Source of the DNA: Oscillospiraceae bacterium
GTDB taxonomy: Bacteria; Bacillota_A; Clostridia; Oscillospirales; Oscillospiraceae
Assembly (NCBI GenBank): GCA_017415945.1
Contig: JAFQDR010000119.1
Span: 1 to 50,356, forward strand
Reading direction: 5' to 3'
DNA: 50,356 nt
Part shown: positions 1-7,831 of the stretch, one piece after another
Layout of the letters: each line of letters starts with the position of its first letter
How positions within the stretch are numbered: position 1 is the stretch's first letter
Made by a program: the position numbers and the translations under genes
Notes under the pieces: generated by a model
Databases searched by the model: none
Told to the model about the DNA's origin: nothing
Seen by the model: only the letters and a program-made list of their open reading frames with translations

Positions 1-70
1 CTAAAATTAACTGTCATACCGAGCGGAGTGAAGCATATCCCTGCCGGCGTGGCACTCTATCCTTCGTTCC

Positions 71-197
71 ATATCCGTAGGGAGCGTCGTCCTCGACGCT
101 CCGTGACACGGTTCAAAGATTGCCAATGGACATACACATTGCATAATGGTCAAGTGCGCTGTTGCGGAGCATCGGGGACGATGCTCCCTACGGATAT
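71..197. repeat. REP-pair (MITE-like) element, GAGCGTCG type
   Basis: Two hairpins face each other. The left one begins CCGTAGGGAGCGTCG and folds on GAGCGTCG/CGACGCTC. The right one ends CGATGCTCCCTACGG. The outer ends extend the inversion to CATATCC/GGATATG. The spacer resembles those at 38429-38546 and 50249-50356. A single related hairpin (GGACCGTCG/CGACGGTCC, then CTACGG) follows at about 222-252, just past the stop of the minus-strand radical SAM gene. Bases 1-60 hold only a degenerate TGTCATACCGAGCG-type repeat end. Confidence 0.75.
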
Positions 198-248
198 GCA
201 TGATTTCAGTGCGACAGTGAATTGACGGACCGTCGAGGGCGACGGTCC

Positions 249-1175
249 CTACGGGTGCGGATATGTTTTGTGGGGTGGTGTGTACAAGCTCCCCTGCTCC
301 AAGCCAATTTCGTTGAAATATCGGTTCATGGCGTTTAGTACCATCTTTTTGTTGCCGCTCCAGAGGGGGGCGATCAGGGTACGCTTGTCCCCGTCCCCTG
401 TGAGACGGTGCACCACCATTTCGGGTGGGATACGGCGGATGCAGCCTGCCAGCAGCTCGAAGTACCGCTCCATGGTCAGTGTCTCGAATTCGCCTCCACG
501 GTACAGCTCTGCCAGATCCGTACCCTCGATGACGTGCAGCAGGTGGAACTTTACCCCATCCGCACCGCTGCGGCCGATGTATTCCGCTGTCTCATAGATC
601 ATTTCCTCCGTCTCATGGGGCAGGCCGATGATTTGGTGGACAATGACCTCTGCGCCGATGGCGTGGAGGTTTTTTACTGCCTCGTCAAACACAGGCAGCT
701 CGTAACCGCGGCGGATGAATTTTGCGGTGTCGGGGTGAATGGTCTGCAGCCCCAGCTCCACCCACAGGGGTTTCAGCTTTGCCAGCTCTGCCAGAACTTC
801 CAAGATTTCCTCGCTGAGGCAGTCGGGACGGGTTGCAATGTCCAGCACCGCCACATCGGGGTGGTTCACCACAGGCAGATACAGCTCCCGCAGACGGGCG
901 GGGGCGGCGTAGGTGTTGGTGAAGGACTGGAAATAGGCGATGTAGCCCGCATCCTTGGCCTTGTCCGCAACGAGGGATTTGGCGGATTCCAGTTGCAACC
1001 GGAAGTCCCTCTCTTTTGCGGCAAATTCCCCTGCTCCCGAGCAGAAGATGCAGCCTCGTGTGCCCAAGGTGCCGTCGCGGTTGGGGCAGGAGAAGCCTCC
1101 GTCCAGAGAGAGCTTATACATTTTGCGCCCGAATCGTTGGCGCATGGCTTGGTTGAAGGAAAGGTAATGGGTCAT
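249..1175 (-). CDS. TIGR01212-family (YhcC-like) radical SAM protein
   Basis: This is a radical SAM enzyme of the YhcC/TIGR01212 family. Its exact reaction is not established to my knowledge. The cluster-binding cysteines sit in an N-terminal CPNRDGTLGTRGCIFC segment (about Cys30, Cys42, Cys45). The spaced C-x11-C-x2-C pattern is typical of this family, and a TIM-barrel-like body follows with AYFQSFTNTYA and GLQTIHPDTAKFIRRGY. I chose the ATG at 1175 because AAGGAG lies six bases upstream of it; an in-frame ATG at 1181 touches that ribosome site. The Shine-Dalgarno lies inside the end of the upstream gene, whose stop is at 1178-1180, so the two are probably co-transcribed. The product is about 308 aa, the normal family length. 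The family call is firm; the substrate is unknown. Confidence 0.9.
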   Translation of the reverse strand: MTHYLSFNQAMRQRFGRKMYKLSLDGGFSCPNRDGTLGTRGCIFCSGAGEFAAKERDFRLQLESAKSLVADKAKDAGYIAYFQSFTNTYAAPARLRELYLPVVNHPDVAVLDIATRPDCLSEEILEVLAELAKLKPLWVELGLQTIHPDTAKFIRRGYELPVFDEAVKNLHAIGAEVIVHQIIGLPHETEEMIYETAEYIGRSGADGVKFHLLHVIEGTDLAELYRGGEFETLTMERYFELLAGCIRRIPPEMVVHRLTGDGDKRTLIAPLWSGNKKMVLNAMNRYFNEIGLEQGSLYTPPHKTYPHP

Positions 1176-1177
1176 GG

Positions 1178-1876
1178 TCATCTCCTTGGGAACAGCTTTC
1201 TGTCCCAATAAATCAAAAAATCACGAGCAATACGGTCGCGGTCGCACTCGGTACGGCCTTCCAAACAAGCAAGCCACACGGGGAATACGAATTGCCCTGC
1301 CTGCTTTCGTTCGGTCATGGCTCGGTGCAGCAAAGCAGTGTCCGTGAAATCGGGGCAGCACATCAGCAGCCCGCACAGCGTGGCAAGGGTAAGCCGACGG
1401 TACCAATCCCGTTTTAGCTCGGATTTTAGAAGCAGAGTCAGATCCTCGGTGCAATCAGGGAGTCGAAGACGGTATTCTTTGTAGATACGGTGGGCGGTTT
1501 GGATGTCGTCCTTGGGCAGCTTATGTGTGGCGGTCTTTGAAAGCTGCATCCACCTGCGGTAGTCCTCGGGGGACAGAGCGGCCTCAATGCGGCGGTATTT
1601 GGGCAGAAGATGCCAAAGAAAATAGAAAAGCGGAAATAACGCGGGTATTAAATAGAAAATGGCGCATAGAAATCCACCTAAACTTCCTATGAAAAAGTTG
1701 ATTGGACTTAGGTTCCGAAGGTTTTCGAAAAAAACGGATGAAACCAACCAAACGGCAAAGGCAACGATCGACACGAAGGCGATTGCGCATACAGCCATAC
1801 GAATCAGAACTTGCTTCCGCATTCGCAGCAATTGTGTGCGTGTGGCTTTGATTTTCGGCTTTTGGGTTTTGCCCAT
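1178..1876 (-). CDS. Small membrane protein of unknown function
   Basis: I do not recognise a family. The product is about 232 aa. A basic N-terminus (MGKTQKPKIKATRTQLLRMR) leads into two hydrophobic segments at about residues 25-47 and 60-90. A soluble C-terminal half of about 130 residues, rich in Arg, Leu and Trp, follows and probably faces the cytoplasm. The start at 1876 is supported by GGAGGTGAACCC immediately upstream; the open frame continues farther but without a ribosome site. A terminator (1917-1957) and repeat element A separate it from prfC upstream. The radical SAM gene follows immediately, suggesting a two-gene transcript. Confidence 0.7.
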   Translation of the reverse strand: MGKTQKPKIKATRTQLLRMRKQVLIRMAVCAIAFVSIVAFAVWLVSSVFFENLRNLSPINFFIGSLGGFLCAIFYLIPALFPLFYFLWHLLPKYRRIEAALSPEDYRRWMQLSKTATHKLPKDDIQTAHRIYKEYRLRLPDCTEDLTLLLKSELKRDWYRRLTLATLCGLLMCCPDFTDTALLHRAMTERKQAGQFVFPVWLACLEGRTECDRDRIARDFLIYWDRKLFPRR

Positions 1877-1916
1877 GGGTTCACCTCCTGTTTCTTCAAC
1901 GATACCATAAGAATAA

Positions 1917-1957
1917 GGGAAAAACAAGAAAAGCGGCATCGAAACCGATGCCGCTTT
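1917..1957 (-). terminator. Rho-independent terminator after prfC and element A
   Basis: Read on the minus strand, AAAGCGGCATCG / CGATGCCGCTTT is a perfect 12-bp stem with a GTTT loop followed by TCTTGTTTTT. It ends the prfC transcript, so repeat element A (1959-2145) lies inside the prfC 3' UTR. Confidence 0.85.
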
Positions 1958-1958
1958 A

Positions 1959-2145
1959 TGCTTCGCAGAATTTGTGCCGAATGGCACAAATAAATGGGAT
2001 ATTGTTTTTTGCGCCGACATGTGCGAAGCAAAAAACACTTCTCAGGTTTTTAAGTGTGCGAACGAAGTGAGTGCATGCACAAAACCTGCAGGTTCATCGC
2101 CGAAGGCGGGAAACCATCGATTGAGCTCCGCAGGAGGTCAATCGA
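1959..2145 (-). repeat. Structured 3'-UTR element, copy A
   Basis: This lies between the prfC stop and its terminator. In the sense (minus) direction it shows these parts in order: a GATTGA/TCAATC hairpin enclosing CTCC/GGAG; a small CGCCTTCGGCG hairpin; a long stem closed by CAGGTTTT and AAAACCTG; a GTTTTTTGC/GCAAAAAAC hairpin with CATGTCGGC in the loop; and a TTTGTGCC/GGCACAAA hairpin ending near CTGCGAAG. Copies B (40078-40283) and C (47851-48034) have the same order with compensating stem changes. It could be a structured RNA motif or a mobile repeat; no protein is encoded. Confidence 0.8.
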
Positions 2146-2151
2146 AGAATC

Positions 2152-3744
2152 TTAGTTCTTGCTGAATTCCATGAGCTCCAGACCGGGGTTCTTGTCCAGT
2201 GCCCAGGTGATGTTCCAGGGGTTGGTGAACAGCAGCAGGTTGCGGCCCTTGAAGTCCTGTACCCACTTGGTGTCGGAGGTCAGGTTCAGACGGTCGGGCT
2301 TCACATCGTCGCCTACGATCCAGCGGACGTGTTCATAGCCCAGGTCACGGCGGCGGATGTCTACGCCGTATTCGGTCTTCAGTCTGTGCTCCAGAACTTC
2401 CAGCTGCAGCACGCCAACAACGCCCACGATGACTTCTTCCACACCGGTGAAGGGCTCATGGAAGATCTGGATGGCGCCTTCCTGTGCGATCTGGGCAATG
2501 CCCTTTTCGAACTGCTTGCGCTTCATGGTGTCGGTACGCTCGATGGCGGAGAAGATTTCGGGAGCGAAGGTGGGGATGCCCTCAAACTGCACCTTGTTGC
2601 TGCGTTCGCAGATGGTGTCGCCAATGGAGAAGATGCCGGGGTCGAACACGCCGATGATGTCCCCTGCGTATGCCTCGTCGATGATGGCACGGTCGTCTGC
2701 CATGAGCTGCTGGGGCTGTGCCAGTCGCAGGGACTTGTTGCCCTGTACGTGGAAGTATTCCTTTTCACGCTGGAACTTGCCGCTGCAGATACGCATGAAG
2801 GCGATACGGTCGCGGTGTGCCTTGTTCATGTTTGCCTGAATCTTGAACACGAACGCGGAGAAGGTGGGATCGAAGGGATCCACAATGGCATCCGCGGTGA
2901 GACGAGGCAGGGGAGAGGTGGTCATCTTCAAGAAGTTTTCCAGAAACAGCTCTACGCCGAAGTTGTTCAGAGCGGAGCCGAAGAATACGGGAGACAGCTT
3001 GCCTGCGCGAACAGCTTCCAGATCGAACTCATTGCCTGCCATATCCAGCAGCTCGATGTCGTCACGGAGGATGCCCTTCAGCTTTTCGCCTACCATTTCG
3101 TCCAGCACCGCATCATCGTCCAGATCGATCTTGGTGGCCTGAATACGGGTGGCACCACGGTAACGCTCGGAGAATGCCAGAATCTCACCCTTGTTGCGGT
3201 CATACACGCCCTTGAAGTCGCTGCCGCAGCCGATGGGCCAGTTCATGGGGTAGGTGCCGATGCCGAACTCGTTTTCCAGTTCCTCCATCAGGTCGTAGGG
3301 GCTGCGAGCTTCACGGTCCATCTTGTTGATGAAGGTGAAGATGGGGATGTTGCGCATGGCGCAGATCTTAAACAGCTTTCTGGTCTGGGGCTCGATACCC
3401 TTTGCGCCGTCAATGACCATGACCGCACTGTCGGCAGCCATGAGGGTACGGTAGGTGTCCTCGGAGAAGTCCTGGTGTCCGGGGGTATCCAGAATGTTGA
3501 CACAGTAGCCGTCATATTCAAACTGCATGACCGAGGATGTGATGGAAATGCCGCGCTGCTTTTCCAGCTCCATCCAGTCGGATACGGCGTGGCGAGCGGT
3601 GGCCTTGCCCTTTACGGAGCCCGCCTGCTGAATTGCGCCGCCGTACAGCAGCAGTTTTTCGGTTAGGGTGGTTTTACCCGCGTCGGGGTGGGAGATGATC
3701 GCAAACGTGCGTCTGCGCTCAATTTCCTTTTTGAAATCCGCCAT
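2152..3744 (-). CDS. prfC: Peptide chain release factor 3
   Basis: RF3 is a translational GTPase that recycles RF1/RF2 from the ribosome after termination. All G motifs are visible: HPDAGKT (about residues 19-25), RGISIT in switch I, DTPGHQD and NKMD. The beta-barrel and C-terminal RF3 domains follow (VGVLQLEVLEHRLKTEYGV near the C-terminus). The length of 530 aa is normal. AAAGGAAG precedes the ATG at 3744. It has its own promoter at 3801-3829. The 3' UTR carries structured element A and a strong terminator, so it is probably monocistronic. Long antisense frames over this gene are shadows. Confidence 0.97.
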   Translation of the reverse strand: MADFKKEIERRRTFAIISHPDAGKTTLTEKLLLYGGAIQQAGSVKGKATARHAVSDWMELEKQRGISITSSVMQFEYDGYCVNILDTPGHQDFSEDTYRTLMAADSAVMVIDGAKGIEPQTRKLFKICAMRNIPIFTFINKMDREARSPYDLMEELENEFGIGTYPMNWPIGCGSDFKGVYDRNKGEILAFSERYRGATRIQATKIDLDDDAVLDEMVGEKLKGILRDDIELLDMAGNEFDLEAVRAGKLSPVFFGSALNNFGVELFLENFLKMTTSPLPRLTADAIVDPFDPTFSAFVFKIQANMNKAHRDRIAFMRICSGKFQREKEYFHVQGNKSLRLAQPQQLMADDRAIIDEAYAGDIIGVFDPGIFSIGDTICERSNKVQFEGIPTFAPEIFSAIERTDTMKRKQFEKGIAQIAQEGAIQIFHEPFTGVEEVIVGVVGVLQLEVLEHRLKTEYGVDIRRRDLGYEHVRWIVGDDVKPDRLNLTSDTKWVQDFKGRNLLLFTNPWNITWALDKNPGLELMEFSKN

Positions 3745-3800
3745 GTAACTGATCTTCCTTTATCTAAATTCGTTGGGTGTATTTTGTCTTGCAAAAATGT

Positions 3801-3829
3801 ATTTTATCATAGATGTACAGGGATTACAA
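3801..3829 (-). promoter_or_regulatory. Sigma-A-type promoter of prfC
   Basis: On the minus strand, TTGTAA (3829-3824) and TAAAAT (3806-3801) are separated by 17 bases, about 55 bp upstream of the prfC start. Confidence 0.6.
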
Positions 3830-3913
3830 TATAATTTTGTGCAGTTTGGCGTGGTTTTGTAGGGGCGGCTGCGCAGTGGATGGGGATGTAGGGAGCGAAA
3901 ACCTGCTGAGCAC

Positions 3914-4060
3914 CCGTAGGGCGGCCGCTTGCTGCCGCCGCAAGTAGGTAGTGAAGATTTGGACGTAGTGAAATGACAGGGGAACCAGGGATGCGCGAAG
4001 AAACAGGGAATGTCAGAGCGTTTCGGTGTCCAACGGCGGCAGCAAGCGGCCGCCCTACGG
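3914..4060. repeat. REP-pair element, GGCGGCCGCTTGCTGCCGCC type
   Basis: The left hairpin begins CCGTAGGGCGGCCGCTTGC and the right one ends GCAAGCGGCCGCCCTACGG. They are near-perfect inverted copies about 100 bp apart, the same end type as at 27465-27612. An unpaired, more degenerate GTAGGGGCGGCTGCG end lies at about 3860. This accounts for most of the 400-bp gap between prfC and the esterase gene. Confidence 0.75.
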
Positions 4061-4106
4061 AAAGGAGCTGAATTTCGGTGCGGCTATATGTTTGTCATGT
4101 TTGCAA

Positions 4107-4138
4107 AAAAGGACACCCGCAAGGGGTGTCCCTACGGG
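4107..4138 (-). terminator. Terminator of the esterase gene built from a REP hairpin
   Basis: On the minus strand, CCCGTAGGGACACCCC TTGC GGGTGTCC is followed by TTTTTTGC. The hairpin carries the CCGTAGGG end shared by the REP family, so a repeat apparently serves as terminator. Confidence 0.7.
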
Positions 4139-4144
4139 TGTGGG

Positions 4145-4987
4145 TTATCGCAAGAATTCCTGAATCATGTCGAAGGCTTCGATGGCTTCCTCGTAGCCGT
4201 AGCCTACCATCATCAGATAGTCGTGGAAGCGCTTTTCCGCCATGACGGACTGTATGGTAGTGCCTTCCACGGTCTTGACCTTTTCCGCGAATACCTCGCA
4301 GTCGGGGCGCAGGATCTCCCCGCCGCCGTAGAACATGAGCATATCGCCAAGGTTGCTGAGGTCACCGTACAAGGGGGAGTAGCGGACTTCCTTGGGATCG
4401 TTGTCGCCGCAGAGCATAGGCACCAGCTTCTTTTCGTCCTCGTAGCTCAGGGACTTGTCCGTAGCGGCATATTTCAAAATGTCGGGGTTGGTCATGCTCA
4501 GATCCACTGCGGGGGATGCCCATACGGACTTCATGGGACGGTCGGCGGCGCCCTTGTCTCGGAGCCGCATCAGCAGATTCAGACCCAAGCCGCCCCCTGC
4601 GGAGTCACCGTAGACCGCAAACTGATCCTCGGGATATTCCTTGCGAATCAGCTCGTAGGCCTCCTCCACGGCATTGTGGATGGTGTCCATGTCGTTTTCG
4701 GGGGACAGGGGATAGGCGAATGCGGTGACACGGAGCCCGCGGTCGGCAAAGGCTCGGAGCTTATCCGTGTGCATGGTCATAGCCTCCATGATGTAGCCGC
4801 CTCCGTGGAGCATAAATACATGGTAGGGCACGGGCTCGCCCTTGTCCACGGTGACCATAAAGCGGCCTGCTACGGGGCGTTCCACGGCAGCATAAGGCGG
4901 GGCAAAGTTTTCCTTGCGGTAGGCGGCACCCTCATTGCGTTCGGGCATTTCGTAGGAGAAATCGGCTGCGGAAATATTGGTACTCAT
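4145..4987 (-). CDS. Alpha/beta-hydrolase, HSL-type esterase/lipase
   Basis: This is a predicted cytoplasmic carboxylester hydrolase of the hormone-sensitive-lipase branch. It has the oxyanion-hole HGGGY, the nucleophile elbow GDSAGGG, a late acid region (GGGEILRPDCEVF) and a C-terminal histidine (EKRFHDYL). The product is about 280 aa, within the family range. The start at 4987 is chosen because AAAGG lies nine bases upstream; more upstream ATGs lack a ribosome site. A promoter at 5019-5047 and a REP-type terminator at 4107-4138 suggest a single-gene transcript. The natural substrate cannot be read from the sequence. Confidence 0.88.
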   Translation of the reverse strand: MSTNISAADFSYEMPERNEGAAYRKENFAPPYAAVERPVAGRFMVTVDKGEPVPYHVFMLHGGGYIMEAMTMHTDKLRAFADRGLRVTAFAYPLSPENDMDTIHNAVEEAYELIRKEYPEDQFAVYGDSAGGGLGLNLLMRLRDKGAADRPMKSVWASPAVDLSMTNPDILKYAATDKSLSYEDEKKLVPMLCGDNDPKEVRYSPLYGDLSNLGDMLMFYGGGEILRPDCEVFAEKVKTVEGTTIQSVMAEKRFHDYLMMVGYGYEEAIEAFDMIQEFLR

Positions 4988-5018
4988 AAGGGACATCCTT
5001 TCTGCATTTGATGTGTTA

Positions 5019-5047
5019 ATTATATCACAATATATTGCTTCGCTCAA
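5019..5047 (-). promoter_or_regulatory. Promoter of the esterase gene
   Basis: TTGAGC (5047-5042), 17 bases, then TATAAT (5024-5019) on the minus strand. The -35 box abuts the tail of the terminator that ends the upstream SLH gene. Confidence 0.75.
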
Positions 5048-5076
5048 TAAAAAGGACCCGAAAAATCGGGTCCTTG
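5047..5076 (-). terminator. Terminator of the SLH beta-helix gene
   Basis: On the minus strand, AAGGACCCGA / TCGGGTCCTT (10-bp stem, TTTT loop) is followed by TTTATTG, 17 bp after the stop codon. Confidence 0.85.
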
Positions 5077-5092
5077 GGGGGATAAACTGAAA

Positions 5093-6930
5093 TTACTTGG
5101 CGACGCTTTCTACCAGCTTGCCGTCAACGATCTCGAAGTAGTTGGAGGCCTGCTTCAGAGGAGTGCCTGCGTAGATCAGATCCAGACGAGAAACCACGTA
5201 TGCGTTTTCATCGGCGGGCAGCTGATCTGCCTTGATGGTGAAGGTGTTGTTTGCGTCCAGAGCTGCCAGGAACTGTTCCAGTGCTTCACGAGCGCCGAAG
5301 TCGGTGTCGTCTTCCTTGATGTAGCCGTCTTCACCGAACAGCACACCGTTGGTGTACATTTTGGTGACGTAGATGGAGGAGCAGATGTTGTCCTTAATTT
5401 CGATGGCGGGCATTTCAATAGCCTCGGTCATCTTGTCCAGATTTGCGGTGAGACCCAGAGGGGACATGGGCATAGCAGTCTTGGCGGAGTCAATGGTGTT
5501 GCCGATGACCTTGCCGCGGGTGCCGCTGCCGATGTAGATGCCGCCGCGCTCGAAGGAAGCGTTGGATTTGTTTTCGGTGGTGATCTTGTTGTTGATCACG
5601 TGTGCCAGAGTGCCGTCAGCCAGATAGACGGAGGAGTTGTTGTTCAGGAATACATCGTGAACGATGGTGTTGTTTTCGATAACGACGGGGTCATTGGTAG
5701 CATTGTGAATTTCAATGGCAATGCAGTCGCCGCGGGTCATGTTGCCGTCAGCATCGGGCTTGCCGTTCTTGCAGACAGCCTTGCCCCAGACAGAGGTATT
5801 GATGTTGAAGTTCTTGATGGTCACGCCGCCGGTGACAACTTCAAAGCCGAAGTCGATCTTTGCGTTGTTGCCGTCCAGAACAACGGGGTAGTCAATGACG
5901 ATGGCTGCGGTTTCTTCGCCCTCAATGGAGAAGTCATCGGCCAGCTTGATAGCGGGGGACTTCTTTGCGATGGAGGCGGTCAGTTCGGTGTAGTTCTTCA
6001 CGGTTTCTACCTTTTCGGGGATGTCAACAGCCTTTTCTACCAGTCTGCTGCCGACGATTTCGAAGTAGTTGGAGGCCTGCTTCAGAGGAGTGCCTGCGTA
6101 GATCAGATCCAGACGGGAAACGACGTATGCGTTTTCGTCGGCGGGCAGCTGATCGTACTTGGTGGTGAAGCTGTTGTTTCTGTTCAGGGCAACCAGGAAG
6201 GCTTCCAGAGCTTCACGTGCGCCGAAGTCGGTAGAGTCGAACTTAATGTAGCCGTCTTCACCGAACAGCACACCGTTGGTGTACATCTTGGTGACGTAGA
6301 TGGAGGAGCAGGTGTTGTCCTTGATCTCGATGGCGGGCATTGCGATGGGACCGCTCATCTTGTCCAGATTTTCGGTGAGACCCAGAGGAGACATGGGCAT
6401 AGCGGTCTTGGCAGAGTCGATGGTATTGCCGATGACCTTGCCGCGGGTGCCGCTGCCGATGTAGATACCGCCGCGCTCGAAGGAGGCATTGGACTTGTTC
6501 TCGGTCTTGATGTTGTTGTTCAGAACGTAAGCCAGAGTGCCGTCAGCCAGATAGACGGAGGAGTTGTTGTTCAGGAATACGTCGTGAACGATATTGTTGT
6601 TTTCGATGATGACGGGAACGTCGGTGGCATTGTGGATCTCGATGGCAATGCAGTCGCCGCGGGTCATGTTGCCGTCAGCATCGGGCTTGCCGTTCTTGCA
6701 GACAGCCTTGCCCCAGACAGAGGTATTGATGTTGAAGTTCTTGATGGTGACGCCGCCGGTGACAACTTCAAAGCCGAAGTCGATGGTGGCAAAGTTGCCG
6801 TCCAGAACAACGGGGTACTTCACAACCACAGCTGCGGTTTCTTCGCCCTCGGTGGAGAAGTCGGAAGCAAGCTTGATCTTGGGTTCGGTGTCGTTGATAG
6901 CAGCCATCAGGTCTGCGTAGTTATGTACCA
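5093..6930 (-). repeat. 927-bp tandem duplication inside the SLH gene
   Basis: The sequence gttggaggcctgcttcagag recurs at 5141 and 6068, offset 927 bp (309 codons). Similarity extends across both units (about 5093-6019 and 6020-6930). Differences are mostly synonymous or conservative, as expected for a young in-frame duplication prone to contraction or expansion by recombination. Confidence 0.85.
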
Positions 6931-7549
6931 GAGCGGCTTTCATATCATTTGCATACAGGAAGGTAACGGTCTGTGCACGGGTGACGGGGTTGCCAACGCC
7001 GAATACATCAGCGGAGACACCTGCGGTGACACCGTTTTCCACTGCCCACTGTACAGACTGTGCATACCAAGCATCGGCAGAAACGTCTACAAAGGTCTTG
7101 GAGGCAGAAACTGCGGGTGCGCCCACGGCCTTGTACAGGAAGGTGACGAACTGCTCACGGGTGCAGGGCTCGTTGACACCGAACTTGTCCGCGGAGACAC
7201 CTGCGGTCACGCCTGCCTGCACTGCCCACAGCACGGGAGTATAGAACCAGTCGCTTTCGTTTACGTCGGTAAAGGGGTTGGATTCTGCCTTTTCGGCGGG
7301 GGAGCCCATAGCCTTATACAGGAAGGTCATGGCTTCCGCACGGGTGGTCACACGGTCGGGAGCGAACAGGTTGTCGCCAACGCCGCCGGTGATGTCACCG
7401 TTGACTGCCCACTGCACGGATTCTGCGTACCATGCGTCGGCTGCAACGTCGGAGAAGCTTACGTCGCCGGCTGCCAGAGCGGTGGCGGGCATGAGGGAAA
7501 CCAGCATGCACAGCACCAGAAGCATGACCGCGAGGGTTCTTTTCTTCAT
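5093..7549 (-). CDS. Secreted SLH-domain protein with two tandem beta-helix units
   Basis: A surface protein of 818 aa. A Sec signal peptide (MKKRTLAVMLLVLCMLVSLM, cleavage near ATALA-AG) leads into three SLH domains (about residues 29-205), which anchor proteins to cell-wall polymers. Two units of about 309 aa follow. Each has an NY-L-A-I opening, an FGFEVVTGGVTIKNFNINTS beta-helix stretch and the ending LKQASNYFEIV. The units are nearly identical at DNA level with an exact 927-bp register, pointing to a recent tandem duplication. The repeated short Asn-rich strands resemble right-handed parallel beta-helix (pectate-lyase-like) folds, but I see no convincing catalytic residues. The start is set by AGGAGGTAACATT before the ATG at 7549. 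It may be a structural or adhesive surface protein. Confidence 0.88.
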   Translation of the reverse strand: MKKRTLAVMLLVLCMLVSLMPATALAAGDVSFSDVAADAWYAESVQWAVNGDITGGVGDNLFAPDRVTTRAEAMTFLYKAMGSPAEKAESNPFTDVNESDWFYTPVLWAVQAGVTAGVSADKFGVNEPCTREQFVTFLYKAVGAPAVSASKTFVDVSADAWYAQSVQWAVENGVTAGVSADVFGVGNPVTRAQTVTFLYANDMKAALVHNYADLMAAINDTEPKIKLASDFSTEGEETAAVVVKYPVVLDGNFATIDFGFEVVTGGVTIKNFNINTSVWGKAVCKNGKPDADGNMTRGDCIAIEIHNATDVPVIIENNNIVHDVFLNNNSSVYLADGTLAYVLNNNIKTENKSNASFERGGIYIGSGTRGKVIGNTIDSAKTAMPMSPLGLTENLDKMSGPIAMPAIEIKDNTCSSIYVTKMYTNGVLFGEDGYIKFDSTDFGAREALEAFLVALNRNNSFTTKYDQLPADENAYVVSRLDLIYAGTPLKQASNYFEIVGSRLVEKAVDIPEKVETVKNYTELTASIAKKSPAIKLADDFSIEGEETAAIVIDYPVVLDGNNAKIDFGFEVVTGGVTIKNFNINTSVWGKAVCKNGKPDADGNMTRGDCIAIEIHNATNDPVVIENNTIVHDVFLNNNSSVYLADGTLAHVINNKITTENKSNASFERGGIYIGSGTRGKVIGNTIDSAKTAMPMSPLGLTANLDKMTEAIEMPAIEIKDNICSSIYVTKMYTNGVLFGEDGYIKEDDTDFGAREALEQFLAALDANNTFTIKADQLPADENAYVVSRLDLIYAGTPLKQASNYFEIVDGKLVESVAK

Positions 7550-7767
7550 AATGTTACCTCCTAATGGATTTTTGTAATGCACTTGTCTCAACAAGTATAT
7601 CTGTTAATAAAGTAACACATTTCGTCGGGTGCTACAAGGAAAATGTCCGCGAAGGACGGAATAATTTTTCGTTTCTTTTCTGTCTATAATCACCAAATTG
7701 AAAGTTTTTTCTGAAAAATATTCATTTTGTGCAACATTTTTGATTTAGCGACGTCTGTAACTACGGT

Positions 7768-7796
7768 TTGCAAGGTAAGGTGAGCTGTGGTATAAT
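7768..7796 (+). promoter_or_regulatory. Promoter of the GtrB-like glycosyltransferase gene
   Basis: TTGCAA (7768-7773), 17 bases, TATAAT (7791-7796). The rest of the 7550-7831 gap holds the SLH gene's 5' region with a small ACTTGT/ACAAGT hairpin at 7580-7595. I see nothing else in it. Confidence 0.8.
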
Positions 7797-7831
7797 ACAG
7801 ACAGAAATGAAAGAAATAAGGAGGCAGTGAT

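Noticed and set aside
7..225. Short open frames through the repeat at the left end
   Set aside because: They are translations of REP hairpins with no ribosome site; the same pseudo-peptides recur wherever the GTAGGG repeats occur.
5600..7564. A 654-codon open frame antisense to the SLH gene
   Set aside because: It mirrors the repeated, codon-biased SLH gene; it lacks a ribosome site and recognisable domains, while the opposite strand has signal peptide and SLH motifs.
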